NCBI GenBank assembly: GCA_018055415.1
Contig: JAGPHP010000005.1
Coordinates: 1 to 43,080 of the forward strand
Length of the DNA: 43,080 nucleotides
Reading direction: 5' to 3'
DNA from: Breznakibacter sp.
GTDB taxonomy: Bacteria > Bacteroidota > Bacteroidia > Bacteroidales > Marinilabiliaceae
Positions 16,945 to 25,952 of this stretch are shown here, one piece after another. The notes beneath the pieces are model-generated. The model was not told where the DNA came from and did not search any database. It was given only the letters and a program-made list of their open reading frames with translations. A program made the position numbers and the translations under genes. How positions within the stretch are numbered: position 1 is the stretch's first letter; every line of letters begins with the position of its first letter.

Positions 16945-18543
16945 TTACTCGACAGTGTCTGTAGAAAAAGAGTCATCTAGTTGGAAATTATTAATATCTT
17001 CCCCTTTCACACGTTCAGGTAACTTGTTCTTTATATAGATATCTTCTTTGGATTTTGGACGAAACTCATCAAGCCAATAAAACCCTGTAAGTTGATAATC
17101 AGCAGGCTTTAAAACTATTGGTGGATTAAGCGTTCCCGTTGGGTTTGTTCGCATGATGATTCGTTCAATAGTCTGATTGCCCAAATAGATCGTCATTGCA
17201 CTACAAACAGCTTTATTAATACCAATTAAAGCCTCCTTATCTTTAGGATAATAGATGCTCTGTCCATTTCCATCCACATCAATCTTATAGAGCTTATTGT
17301 TGCGAATATAGCCTGTCATGAGTTGACCCGAGATCTGATTATACTTGACACTATCTTCTCTACTAATAGCAAAAGCTAAATTCTCCATTTGAATACGATC
17401 AAACTTACCATTTTTAGCATACAAGCGGATCTTTTCGGCAGTTAATTGATTACCCATTGCCCACACAACAGGATCGTGATAGAGCGTATTAACTGAGTCG
17501 ACACTAGTATAGACCATTGAGTCACAACGCCCCTGCATATCTTTCCTAAAGAACTTCACATTATGAAATGCATGAATTGTATTGGTACTATCAATTAAGT
17601 TTGAGTTCAGAGTGAGCGTATCAGCATGCATGAAAAGCGTATCACCTTTTTGAATCTGGTGAAGTTCGGCATTCTTGGTAGCTAACCCACACTTTGTCAA
17701 TTCATTGTAAAAACCGTAATTGCCCCTAATAATAAATGTATTAGAGGTATCGGCAATAGCCATATTTGAAAATACCTCACCGTAACCACTTAAGCGATTA
17801 TAATAAATGGTATCTCCAGAGAGGTTGCTCGTTTTGCCAAAGATGGTACTATTTTTAAGCAATCGAGCATAATTCTTCTTGGAATCGTAATAACCAAATT
17901 CTGAGTAAATACGGTTTTCATCCGACAAAATATTGGTTGGTCCAACAATGCTAATAACCTCTGTCGTGGTGTGATATTTAAGGGTATCAGAGAGAAGCGT
18001 ATATTTTGGCGCTTTAACCGATACACTATCTTTAAATTGCACTTCGTTGGTAGCCGTGTAGTAGTAGCCCCAATTACTCTTTAAGGTATCTACCTTGTTA
18101 ACAATAGTGCCGCCATTGTAATAATACCCAACACCTTTAAACCTATCGAAATCAAGGAACTGAGTCGTTAAAACAACCTCTTTGTTTACCATCTTCACGT
18201 TATCTCTCACTTTCGCAAGACCGATATTTCCGTCGTAGTTGAGGTTATCGCCATAAAGATGAAGAGTGTCGTTTTGAATTATGTGAATATTATGTTTTGC
18301 CACTACAACGTTGGAGTCGCGGTACATATAAGCTTCATCGCAATACATAATCACATTTTCGTGCGAAAACTTAACATGTCCAAGTAATACTTGCACACCT
18401 TCACCAAAATTTTGCTTATCAAAATTGAGGCTATCCGCATTCAAAATTTTGATTTTCCCCTGCACTTTACCTGTTTGCGCATAAGAAGTATTGACACAAA
18501 CAGCAAAAATCGCAAAAGTAATAACTAAGAAAAGACGACCCAT
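16945..18543 (-). CDS. OstA/LptA-like LPS-transport protein
   Basis: This 532-residue protein, taken from the ATG at 18543, begins with a signal peptide (MGRLFLVITFAIFAVCVNTS...AQ). An ATG at 18579 would overlap the upstream gene by 16 bases and place the signal peptide internally, so it is disfavoured. The mature part has repeats of the OstA type, for example LNYDGNIGLAKVRDNVKMV and FLDFDRFKGVGYYYNGG. These form beta-jelly-roll units that in LptA/LptD hold LPS lipids. Bacteroidota carry large OstA-like proteins in place of a compact LptA. It is the last gene of the parvulin operon and is likely involved in the periplasmic LPS bridge. Confidence 0.82.
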   Translation of the reverse strand: MGRLFLVITFAIFAVCVNTSYAQTGKVQGKIKILNADSLNFDKQNFGEGVQVLLGHVKFSHENVIMYCDEAYMYRDSNVVVAKHNIHIIQNDTLHLYGDNLNYDGNIGLAKVRDNVKMVNKEVVLTTQFLDFDRFKGVGYYYNGGTIVNKVDTLKSNWGYYYTATNEVQFKDSVSVKAPKYTLLSDTLKYHTTTEVISIVGPTNILSDENRIYSEFGYYDSKKNYARLLKNSTIFGKTSNLSGDTIYYNRLSGYGEVFSNMAIADTSNTFIIRGNYGFYNELTKCGLATKNAELHQIQKGDTLFMHADTLTLNSNLIDSTNTIHAFHNVKFFRKDMQGRCDSMVYTSVDSVNTLYHDPVVWAMGNQLTAEKIRLYAKNGKFDRIQMENLAFAISREDSVKYNQISGQLMTGYIRNNKLYKIDVDGNGQSIYYPKDKEALIGINKAVCSAMTIYLGNQTIERIIMRTNPTGTLNPPIVLKPADYQLTGFYWLDEFRPKSKEDIYIKNKLPERVKGEDINNFQLDDSFSTDTVE

Positions 18544-18563
18544 TCTTTCAAAGATAGATTTAA

Positions 18564-19913
18564 CTACTTGGTAACCCATCCGTTATATTCCCAATCGCAA
18601 TTAGACCAATTTTGATTAATACGTATATAAGTCTCTGCTTGTCTGTCATTAATCCATTTGTTCACAGCATCTCGCTTCTTCTTAGCAATAAGCATATTTT
18701 GAATCACCTGATAGTCGTCTGTTAAATTAGCGCGGTGAGGAGCCAATTTTTTATCGAGTTTAACAATTTTGTAAACATCCTTGCCCTTATCATTTACCAT
18801 TTTAAAAGGTTTTGAAACCTGTTGTTCCTGCAAACCTTGAATGGCTTTATTAATCTCCGTTGCAATAGATGAGATTTCAAAGCGAGACGATTGATCGGCA
18901 TAATTAACCATACTACCACCGTTCATTCTTGAGTCTTTATCGTCAGAATAAGATTGAGCTGCAACCTCAAACGTATATTTAGACTGAGCAATACCTTTGG
19001 CAATTGTATCAAGCTTTGTATAAGCCTCTTGCATAGACTTTTGATTTACCTGAGGCTTCATTAAAATATGTCGCACATGAATACGATCATCCTTTTTTTC
19101 GATAAGTTGAATTATATGAAAACCATACTCTGTCTCAACAACTTTGGAGACTTTACCCACCTCTTGCATGTTAAAAGCAACATTTGCAAACTCCGGAACT
19201 AACTGTCCCTTGGTCATCCAACCCAAATCGCCACCATTTGCAGCCGAACCGGGATCTTCAGAATAGAGCACTGCCAATGTTGCAAAATCACGACCTTCAT
19301 TAACCTGTGTCTGAAAATCACGCAGTTGAGCTTTCACTCTGTCGATCTCTTTTTGATCTACAGCAGGTTGAACCACAATCTGTTTTATCTCATATTTTGT
19401 TGCAATCATTGGCAAACTATCGGTAGGAATATTCTTATAAAAATAACGCACCTCAGATGGTGTAGCAGCAATATCTTTGGTTATTTCACTATTCATCTTT
19501 TGAGCAAACATCTGTTCGCGTATGGCTACTTTTTGATCATTTTTGATTTGCATCATGGATTTCCCAAAATACTCTTCAACCTTCTCTTTTGAGCCAATTT
19601 GATTGACAAAATAGTTAACTCGACTCTCAGCCTCGTTATTAACTTGCACCTCATTTACCGTAATACTATCAAGCACTGCCTGATTAACCATGAGTTTAGC
19701 AACCAAACTTTGTTCGAGCAAATGACATTTTAGATCTCCGCTATAATTAACCCCTTCCATCAGCATTTGCTGATATTGACGCTCAATTTCCGATCTTAAA
19801 ATGGCATTATCACCCACAATGGCAATAACCTCATCAATAACATTGGTTTGCGCCTGCACTCCCAGAGAGAGGCTAAAAAAGATTAAAAAACAGAAATTGC
19901 GTACTAAATTCAT
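18564..19913 (-). CDS. surA: SurA-like periplasmic peptidyl-prolyl isomerase/chaperone
   Basis: The 449-residue protein has a signal peptide (ending ...LGVQAQ) and a SurA N-terminal chaperone region (about 24-165) with the typical start NVIDEVIAIVGDNAILRSEI. Two parvulin (PpiC) domains follow, at about 174-272 and 278-387. The first is well conserved (YSEDPGSAANGGDLGWM, YGFHIIQL). The second is more divergent (YSDDKDSRMNGGSM). The function is delivery and folding of outer-membrane beta-barrels. It is followed after 20 bases by the OstA-like gene and preceded by two further parvulin-type genes. Confidence 0.9.
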   Translation of the reverse strand: MNLVRNFCFLIFFSLSLGVQAQTNVIDEVIAIVGDNAILRSEIERQYQQMLMEGVNYSGDLKCHLLEQSLVAKLMVNQAVLDSITVNEVQVNNEAESRVNYFVNQIGSKEKVEEYFGKSMMQIKNDQKVAIREQMFAQKMNSEITKDIAATPSEVRYFYKNIPTDSLPMIATKYEIKQIVVQPAVDQKEIDRVKAQLRDFQTQVNEGRDFATLAVLYSEDPGSAANGGDLGWMTKGQLVPEFANVAFNMQEVGKVSKVVETEYGFHIIQLIEKKDDRIHVRHILMKPQVNQKSMQEAYTKLDTIAKGIAQSKYTFEVAAQSYSDDKDSRMNGGSMVNYADQSSRFEISSIATEINKAIQGLQEQQVSKPFKMVNDKGKDVYKIVKLDKKLAPHRANLTDDYQVIQNMLIAKKKRDAVNKWINDRQAETYIRINQNWSNCDWEYNGWVTK

Positions 19914-19946
19914 TTGTTATCTATTAATAAACTCTATTTAACAAAA

Positions 19947-20804
19947 CTACTCAAAAAACTCAACATTTCCACTTCGAACACCGTCGTCGTAAATCTCCGT
20001 TTCCATGTTTTTAATAAACTCTAATCGCTTCTTATTTACCAGCAGAGCGCGAATTTTCTCTTTAACCGATTCGAAAGGAGCAAACTCCCCTACCCAATGG
20101 GCATCGTGAATGGCTATGTAATACTTAAAATCCAGATCAGCCGTTGTATAAAACCCATCTCGTTTTAAAATCTCCTCAATATTTGCAATTCGGGCTGGCA
20201 AAAGATCTGTTACCGAAGTTAAAGTAACCCATTGATCGGCAAAAATAGAGTATTTTCGAGCATTTTGGAAACAATAACCTTCTAAATCCGTTAAATCAGA
20301 CGATCGGAGCGAACGAAATTTTGAATCGACCAAAGCCAAGTTAGGTGCAGATTTGGATAACTTAATAAATAGCCCCTTGATTACTGGTTCCCACAACTTA
20401 TAATTCTCAATTTGAGCGTTATAATAAGATTTCATCTCCTCGTCAGAAATTGTTGAAGAGTATTTTTGCTCAACTAATTTTGTTTGATAGCGATAAATTA
20501 AAAGCGACGTTCTGTACTCATCAAGCAGTTCATCCACATCTTTCTCCTCTGGCGACAAGTTTAACTCAGCACGTTGAAGTAAAAGGTTTGTTTTCACCCA
20601 TCGCTTGATAAAATCGTTGGCAAAAAGCGTACTATCCTCTTTTGATAAATTATCTGGAACAGCCTGAGAAACATTGCCTAGCGTTAATACTCTTGAATCA
20701 ACACGCACCACAACTCTCTCCATTTTATCGTTAGGTGATTTAACACAGCTAAAAATAGCCAGTGCCGATGCAACTAAAACGATATTTTTAAGACTCAATT
20801 TCAT
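19947..20804 (-). CDS. Parvulin-like lipoprotein with degenerate isomerase domain
   Basis: The protein is 285 residues from the ATG at 20804; the frame remains open upstream to 20936 but would overlap the previous gene. The leader MKLSLKNIVLVASALAIFSC ends in a lipobox-like Cys. The next part resembles the SurA-type helical chaperone region (FIKRWVKTNLLLQRAELNLS, then YRTSLLIYRYQTKLVEQKY). The C-terminal part occupies the position of a rotamase domain. It lacks the Y(S)EDPS/GGDLG hallmark seen in the two flanking paralogues, so it may be a catalytically inactive chaperone. Gaps to its neighbours are 25 and 33 bases. Confidence 0.75.
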   Translation of the reverse strand: MKLSLKNIVLVASALAIFSCVKSPNDKMERVVVRVDSRVLTLGNVSQAVPDNLSKEDSTLFANDFIKRWVKTNLLLQRAELNLSPEEKDVDELLDEYRTSLLIYRYQTKLVEQKYSSTISDEEMKSYYNAQIENYKLWEPVIKGLFIKLSKSAPNLALVDSKFRSLRSSDLTDLEGYCFQNARKYSIFADQWVTLTSVTDLLPARIANIEEILKRDGFYTTADLDFKYYIAIHDAHWVGEFAPFESVKEKIRALLVNKKRLEFIKNMETEIYDDGVRSGNVEFFE

Positions 20805-20829
20805 ATTAAGCGATTGCAAATAAGGTGTA

Positions 20830-22746
20830 TTAAAGTGTTCCCACCAATGGTTTATATTTCTCTCGAAGATTCTTGATCCACTCTTGATCAAGATAGTTTT
20901 GATAATCGGAGATAATTTGTCCTTTTGCCTCATCAAAAGTAAGAGCTGCAGGTTGCTTCATCTCACCCACTAAAAGAGAGTAAGGAAATTTAGCACTATC
21001 CTCAGATTTTGCCTCTTTTACCTTAAATTTCTTTTGATCCACAAGCCAATTATCCCCTTTTACGAAGGTTCCATGAAAAAATTGCACTACTTTATCAGTC
21101 GCATTTAATTTACCAATTACCGAATCAAGTGTCTGTTTTGGTGCATCCTTAAACTTTTTCATCTCTGCTAACACCGCTTTATTCTGACAGGCAAACACTC
21201 TACCCTCAAATCTTAAAGAGGAGACATATTTTGATGGATTTTGCGAATAAAAGTTTTTTAATCCTGTAGTATCTGCTGATGCTTTATCCCAAACCTCTTT
21301 CTTTGATATATCAAATATTAAGAGTCCATCGTGATATTCGTTTAGCAAAAAGCGGTACGAATCATATTTGGAAGCTAACAAGCCCTTTTCATAATTCAAA
21401 ATGGAGCTCTTTTGAAACTCATCAAAAGCCTCTTTATAAGGCTGGTAACCATACTGTAAAAGATATTTTTTCTCACCTTGAAGATATTTCTTAAACGCAT
21501 CCACCGTAATCTTCTGATCGGCAAACGTGAAGAGGATATTGCTATTGTTTGTGTTTCCTGCATAAAATGCAGAGTCTGAAACAGATGGTTTAATAACCAT
21601 TTCAGACAATAGATCAAAATTTTGTGTATTTACTTTTAAATTGTACTCCCTTTTTAAATGTTCAACTACAGCATTTTGACCACTATAAGCACGCTCGTCA
21701 TTAGCAATTTTGCTCTCCAATTCAGGCTTTAGCTCTTCGAAAGACTTTACATCCTTTAAATCGAGACGCTTAATAATATGCCATCCAAAAGGTGTTTGAA
21801 TTGGTTGCGAAATATCACCATTTGCCTTTAAAGCAAAGGCTGGATCTGCAAATTCAGGAATCATACGTCCTGTACCAAACCAAGGCATTTCGCCCCCTTT
21901 ACGAGCGCTATTTCCATCTTCAGAATATTGACTTGCCAAATCTTCGAATTTAGCGCCATTTTGAAGTTTAGTATAGATTGAATCGATTGATAGTTTAACC
22001 TGATCAATAACCTCTTGCGAAGAGTTACGCGGGAAAATACGCATAATGTGCGCCACCTTGATTTCGCCTCGTGACTTACGAATACCGTGTACGTAAATTA
22101 AATGATATCCGAACTGTGTTTTAACGATAGGCGAAACCTCACCCACTGCGGTATTATAGGCTGCTTTTTCGAAAGGATAAACCATCATAAATCCAGAAAA
22201 ATATCCCAAGCGACCTGCATTACTGACCGCCGAAGGATCTTCGGAATATTGTGAGGCTAATTGTCCAAAGTCGCCACCCGCTTTAAACTTTTGAAGAATA
22301 TCAGTAATTTTCTGATAAGCTTTCAACGTATCAGCAGGCATAGGGTTTCGTGGAACTAATACTAAAATATGACTTGCGTCCACCTCGTATATTTGGTGAT
22401 TATAAGCCTCTTGTAGCAACTCCTCAGTAACCGCTTTGTCGGTTAAGTAAGGCTTTTGAAGTTCATCTTTATAATAAGCCAGCTCATTTTTAAACGAAGG
22501 CAATGTATCCAACCCCTGCTGTTGCGCCTCGTAAACCTTAAGTTTATAATTTACAAACAGTTGAAGATACTCATCGGGTGATTTTTTATTCTCAGCGACC
22601 TGATTGTTTTTGTTATAAATAAAATTGAATTCACTCTTAGAGAATTTTTCATCTCCAATAGTAAGAATTGTAGAATCGTTTTGAGCCATCACGTTAGATG
22701 TCAAAACAGATAAAGCACAAATAGCTAACAAACAATACAACTTCAT
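20830..22746 (-). CDS. Two-domain parvulin peptidyl-prolyl isomerase (PpiD/SurA-like)
   Basis: The protein is 638 residues from the ATG at 22746, which starts a good signal peptide (MKLYCLLAICALSVLTSNVM, then AQ). After a helical N-terminal domain come two parvulin domains, at about 122-222 (YSEDPSAVSNAGRLGYF, FGYHLIYV) and 229-330 (YSEDGNSARKGGEMPWFG, FGWHIIKR). The long C-terminal third (about 335-638) has no recognised motif and may bind clients. It is the promoter-proximal gene of a four-gene operon ending with the OstA-like protein, which points to outer-membrane biogenesis. Confidence 0.9.
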   Translation of the reverse strand: MKLYCLLAICALSVLTSNVMAQNDSTILTIGDEKFSKSEFNFIYNKNNQVAENKKSPDEYLQLFVNYKLKVYEAQQQGLDTLPSFKNELAYYKDELQKPYLTDKAVTEELLQEAYNHQIYEVDASHILVLVPRNPMPADTLKAYQKITDILQKFKAGGDFGQLASQYSEDPSAVSNAGRLGYFSGFMMVYPFEKAAYNTAVGEVSPIVKTQFGYHLIYVHGIRKSRGEIKVAHIMRIFPRNSSQEVIDQVKLSIDSIYTKLQNGAKFEDLASQYSEDGNSARKGGEMPWFGTGRMIPEFADPAFALKANGDISQPIQTPFGWHIIKRLDLKDVKSFEELKPELESKIANDERAYSGQNAVVEHLKREYNLKVNTQNFDLLSEMVIKPSVSDSAFYAGNTNNSNILFTFADQKITVDAFKKYLQGEKKYLLQYGYQPYKEAFDEFQKSSILNYEKGLLASKYDSYRFLLNEYHDGLLIFDISKKEVWDKASADTTGLKNFYSQNPSKYVSSLRFEGRVFACQNKAVLAEMKKFKDAPKQTLDSVIGKLNATDKVVQFFHGTFVKGDNWLVDQKKFKVKEAKSEDSAKFPYSLLVGEMKQPAALTFDEAKGQIISDYQNYLDQEWIKNLREKYKPLVGTL

Positions 22747-22797
22747 AGTATATTTTTTAAAAACAGATAACAAAAGGCGTAGATCAATTAAGTATAA

Positions 22798-22838
22798 AAA
22801 TCACAAAGCCTAAGAATGAAACTCAGGCTTTGCGATTT
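22798..22838 (-). terminator. Terminator after guaB
   Basis: A 14-bp stem with one mismatch (22798-22811 paired with 22825-22838) is followed by a T-run when read on the minus strand. It separates guaB from the downstream parvulin operon, which therefore needs its own promoter in the remaining ~50 bases. Confidence 0.8.
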
Positions 22839-22847
22839 TATTGTATG

Positions 22848-24317
22848 TTATCGTGAATAGTTAGGAGATTCAGAGGTAATTGTCACATCGTGTGCGTGAC
22901 TCTCTGATATTCCTGCATTTGTAATTCGAGTAAATTGTGCATCGTGCATTTTTTCGATAGTGCTTGCACCGCAATACCCCATTCCTGCGCGAAGACCTCC
23001 AATTAACTGATAGATCACCTCATTTAAAGTTCCTTTGTATGGAACGCGAGCAGAAATACCCTCTGGTACAAGTTTTTTGATATCGTCTTCAACATCTTGG
23101 AAATAACGATCTTTCGAACCTTTTTGCATCGCTTCAATAGAACCCATTCCGCGATAAGATTTGAATTTACGTCCGTTATAGATAATGGTTTCTCCTGGAG
23201 ACTCTTCAACACCTGCGAACAATGAACCAGCCATTACGCTGTTAGCACCTGCAGCCATTGCTTTCACAATATCGCCCGAATAGCGTAAACCACCATCGGC
23301 AATAACAGGAACTCCAGTACCTTTAAGAGCTTTTGAAACTTCGTAAATAGCCGAAAGTTGTGGAACACCTACACCCGCAATAATACGAGTAGTACAGATA
23401 GAACCTGGACCAATACCCACTTTTACCGCATCGGCACCGGCTTTTGCTAAATCAATAGCCGCTTGAGCAGTGGCAATATTACCAACCACAATATCAATAT
23501 GTGGGAAAGCCGCTTTTGCCTTTTTAAGAGTATCGATAACCCCTTTACTATGTCCGTGAGCTGTGTCAATAACAATAGCATCAACATGCGCCTCCACCAA
23601 TGCCGCAATACGCTCAAATGTATCGTGCGTTACGCCAACACCAGCAGCCACACGAAGGCGCCCTTTAGAATCTTTACACGCTAACGGTTTATCTTTAGCT
23701 TTGGTGATATCTTTATAAGTAAGAAGTCCAATAAGTTTATTATCCTTATCGACTACTGGCAACTTTTCAATTTTATAGTGTTGCAAAATAGCTGCTGCAT
23801 GCTCTAAATCAGTTGATTGATTAGTGGTAATAAGGTTCTCTTTTGTCATCACCTCATCAACACTTTTGCTCATGTTTGTCTCAAAACGCAAGTCACGATT
23901 CGTAACAATACCCACTAACACCTTATTTTCATCAACTACAGGAATACCGCCAATTCTGTATTCGGCCATAAGCGATAAGGCATTGCCAACTGTTTTGCCT
24001 TTAGCAATAGTTACGGGTTCGTATATCATACCATTTTCGGCACGCTTAACAATATTAACTTGTTTAGCTTGCTCCTCGATGGTCATATTTTTATGAATAA
24101 CTCCAATACCACCTTCGCGGGCAATAGCCATAGCCAATGTTGCTTCGGTAACAGTATCCATAGCCGCCGAAACGATAGGAGTGTTAAGAATGATGTTACG
24201 AGAGAAGTGTGAAGACAAAGAGACCTCGCGTGGAAGTACTTCAGAATAGGCCGGAATCAGCAACACATCGTCGAAAGTCAATCCGTCTGAAACAATTTTA
24301 TCCGCAATAAAAGACAT
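22848..24317 (-). CDS. guaB: IMP dehydrogenase GuaB
   Basis: GuaB oxidises IMP to XMP with NAD+, the committed step of GMP synthesis. The 489-residue protein has the N-terminal [17 protein letters not shown], a CBS pair inserted at about 95-205, and the catalytic loop [11 protein letters not shown] with nucleophile Cys308. [13 protein letters not shown] and the flap motif with YRGMGS follow. The start MSFIADKI is usual for Bacteroidota. A -7 promoter box lies 33-40 bases upstream and a terminator directly follows, so it is probably monocistronic. Confidence 0.97.
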   Translation of the reverse strand: MSFIADKIVSDGLTFDDVLLIPAYSEVLPREVSLSSHFSRNIILNTPIVSAAMDTVTEATLAMAIAREGGIGVIHKNMTIEEQAKQVNIVKRAENGMIYEPVTIAKGKTVGNALSLMAEYRIGGIPVVDENKVLVGIVTNRDLRFETNMSKSVDEVMTKENLITTNQSTDLEHAAAILQHYKIEKLPVVDKDNKLIGLLTYKDITKAKDKPLACKDSKGRLRVAAGVGVTHDTFERIAALVEAHVDAIVIDTAHGHSKGVIDTLKKAKAAFPHIDIVVGNIATAQAAIDLAKAGADAVKVGIGPGSICTTRIIAGVGVPQLSAIYEVSKALKGTGVPVIADGGLRYSGDIVKAMAAGANSVMAGSLFAGVEESPGETIIYNGRKFKSYRGMGSIEAMQKGSKDRYFQDVEDDIKKLVPEGISARVPYKGTLNEVIYQLIGGLRAGMGYCGASTIEKMHDAQFTRITNAGISESHAHDVTITSESPNYSR

Positions 24318-24349
24318 ACGTAAAGCGTTTTGAGTTAAAAAAATTTTGG

Positions 24350-24357
24350 CAAAAATA
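24350..24357 (-). promoter_or_regulatory. Bacteroidota -7 promoter box for guaB
   Basis: Read on the minus strand this is TATTTTTG, an exact TAnnTTTG match, 32 bases before the guaB start. It fits a short leader. Confidence 0.45.
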
Positions 24358-24466
24358 GTGAAATAAAATGAGAGAATGAAATAATAGCGATGGTATAAAT
24401 ATTCTTAGAGCCACTATTAAACGAAGTTTAACATCCGTTAAAAACGAGATTACAAAAGAGCTATTA

Positions 24467-24504
24467 CGCAAAGGTCCGCAAAGAAGGCGCAAAGTTTCGC
24501 AAAG
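24467..24504. repeat. Four phased CGCAAAG direct repeats
   Basis: CGCAAAG occurs at 24467, 24477, 24488 and 24498, giving spacings of 10, 11 and 10 bases. It lies in the 258-base gap between the end of hemG and the start of guaB. Apart from the guaB promoter box this gap shows no gene. Similar CGCAAAG-rich repeats are remembered from intergenic regions of other Bacteroidota; whether they belong to the same family was not checked. Confidence 0.7.
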
Positions 24505-24575
24505 AAATTGAGCAAGGATATCAACGTTACATCTACTTAAGATATTTTTATCCTTGTACAAACTAAAGATTATTG

Positions 24576-25946
24576 TTATTGCGTCAACCGATTTGCCAAT
24601 TTGCGAGCCTGCGCCACCCTATCAGCCATACCAATACCATCTAACATATTGCCAGAGAGATGCAAATGAGGATATTGAGCATGTAGTTCGGCCACAACAG
24701 CAATACGCTTTTCGGTGGAAATGTCGTACTGAGGAATGGCATTTTGATATCTAAAAACTCGAATCAAATCAGGTTTTTTGTCAGAGTGCAGTGTTGCACG
24801 AATCTCCTCTAAAGCCATTTCAATAATCTTCTCATCAGAAAGATTGATGAGTTCGGGCTTTTTCATCCCCCCTAAAAAGAGAGACATTAATGCGCCATTT
24901 TGCGGTGCGCGTCCATTAAAAAGCGAAGATGGAAAGAGGATCCCTAATACTTTGCGTCCCTCTTTGGATGGGGTTAAACCTCCGAAAGCATTGAGCTTTT
25001 TGCCATTCCAAACTTTATAACCGACAACAACTTGCACCACTTTGGCATAAAGCGTAGAGGCGATGGCATCCATTTGCCCCTTATTAATAAATGGCAAAAT
25101 AGAGGGAAGTTGATTGGCCGTAACCGTTGTAATTACCTCATTAGCGGAAAGTTTAACTAACTCACCAGTCGAGGTTGAATAATCACAATTAAAACCCGAA
25201 TCGATAGGATGAATGGTGACATTTAAACAACCCAGACGAATATTTTCATCTCCGATAGCACCGACCAAAGCATCGATTAATTTTTGAAGTCCCCCTACAA
25301 TGGAGAAGACCTTTCGATTTACACGTTTTTCGAGTTCCGATTTTGGGAGTTTTCCTTTTTTGATGCTTCCGATGATGAAACTACCATAATTTTGTTCCAA
25401 CTGATAGAGCTTTGGCAGAGCAAAACGAGTTACAAGTTGAGATGGATTACCTGCATAGATACCTGATATAAAAGGATCAACGGCATAGTCTAAATAGCTC
25501 TTTCCTAAGCGACGAACCACCAAGTCTGCAACCGACTCGTTTGGATTTTGTCCTCGCTTGCGGAATGGCTCAAGCAGTATATTAAATTTATCTTTAAAAG
25601 TAAAAAGAGGTGTAGAGATAGCCGAGAGCAATCCCGAAGGCAAAGCGTTCCATTTTCCATTCTTAAAGATCCAGCGTTGCTCCGCCTCAGCTTTTGGCGT
25701 TTCAACAACAACAGTTTCACTTAAATCGTCAAAAAGTTGAACCAACTCGGGCGTTCCAATAACTCCCGTATTTGGGCCAGATTCAAACAGAAAACCATTC
25801 TCGTTATGCGTCTTTATAACTCCGCCAGCACGCTCGTCTCGCTCAAGCACTAATACCCTTTTGCCAGCTTTTTGCAAATAAAATGCGGTGGTTAAGCCCG
25901 TTAATCCAGCGCCGACAACAATAAAATCATATTTTGTAACTTCCAT
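24576..25946 (-). CDS. hemG: Protoporphyrinogen oxidase (FAD-dependent, HemY type)
   Basis: This enzyme oxidises protoporphyrinogen IX to protoporphyrin IX, the penultimate haem step. The 456-residue flavoprotein starts with the FAD dinucleotide-binding motif FIVVGAGLTGLTTAFYLQKA, then LERDERAGGVIKT. The C-terminus has the second FAD segment GNMLDGIGMADRVAQARKLA. It is the HemY-type (also named HemG in Bacteroidota), normally O2-linked. It lies 6 bases downstream of hemN, so the two are co-transcribed. Confidence 0.93.
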   Translation of the reverse strand: MEVTKYDFIVVGAGLTGLTTAFYLQKAGKRVLVLERDERAGGVIKTHNENGFLFESGPNTGVIGTPELVQLFDDLSETVVVETPKAEAEQRWIFKNGKWNALPSGLLSAISTPLFTFKDKFNILLEPFRKRGQNPNESVADLVVRRLGKSYLDYAVDPFISGIYAGNPSQLVTRFALPKLYQLEQNYGSFIIGSIKKGKLPKSELEKRVNRKVFSIVGGLQKLIDALVGAIGDENIRLGCLNVTIHPIDSGFNCDYSTSTGELVKLSANEVITTVTANQLPSILPFINKGQMDAIASTLYAKVVQVVVGYKVWNGKKLNAFGGLTPSKEGRKVLGILFPSSLFNGRAPQNGALMSLFLGGMKKPELINLSDEKIIEMALEEIRATLHSDKKPDLIRVFRYQNAIPQYDISTEKRIAVVAELHAQYPHLHLSGNMLDGIGMADRVAQARKLANRLTQ

Positions 25947-25952
25947 GATAAC

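Noticed and set aside
20805-20936. N-terminal extension of the parvulin-like lipoprotein
   Set aside because: It overlaps the preceding gene; the lipoprotein leader starts at 20804.
24467-24504. Possible CRISPR-like array
   Set aside because: Repeats are only 7 bases and spacers 3-4 bases, with no cas genes.
24298-24561. 87-residue minus-strand ORF overlapping the guaB start
   Set aside because: It includes the CGCAAAG repeats and guaB promoter region and has no protein-like features.
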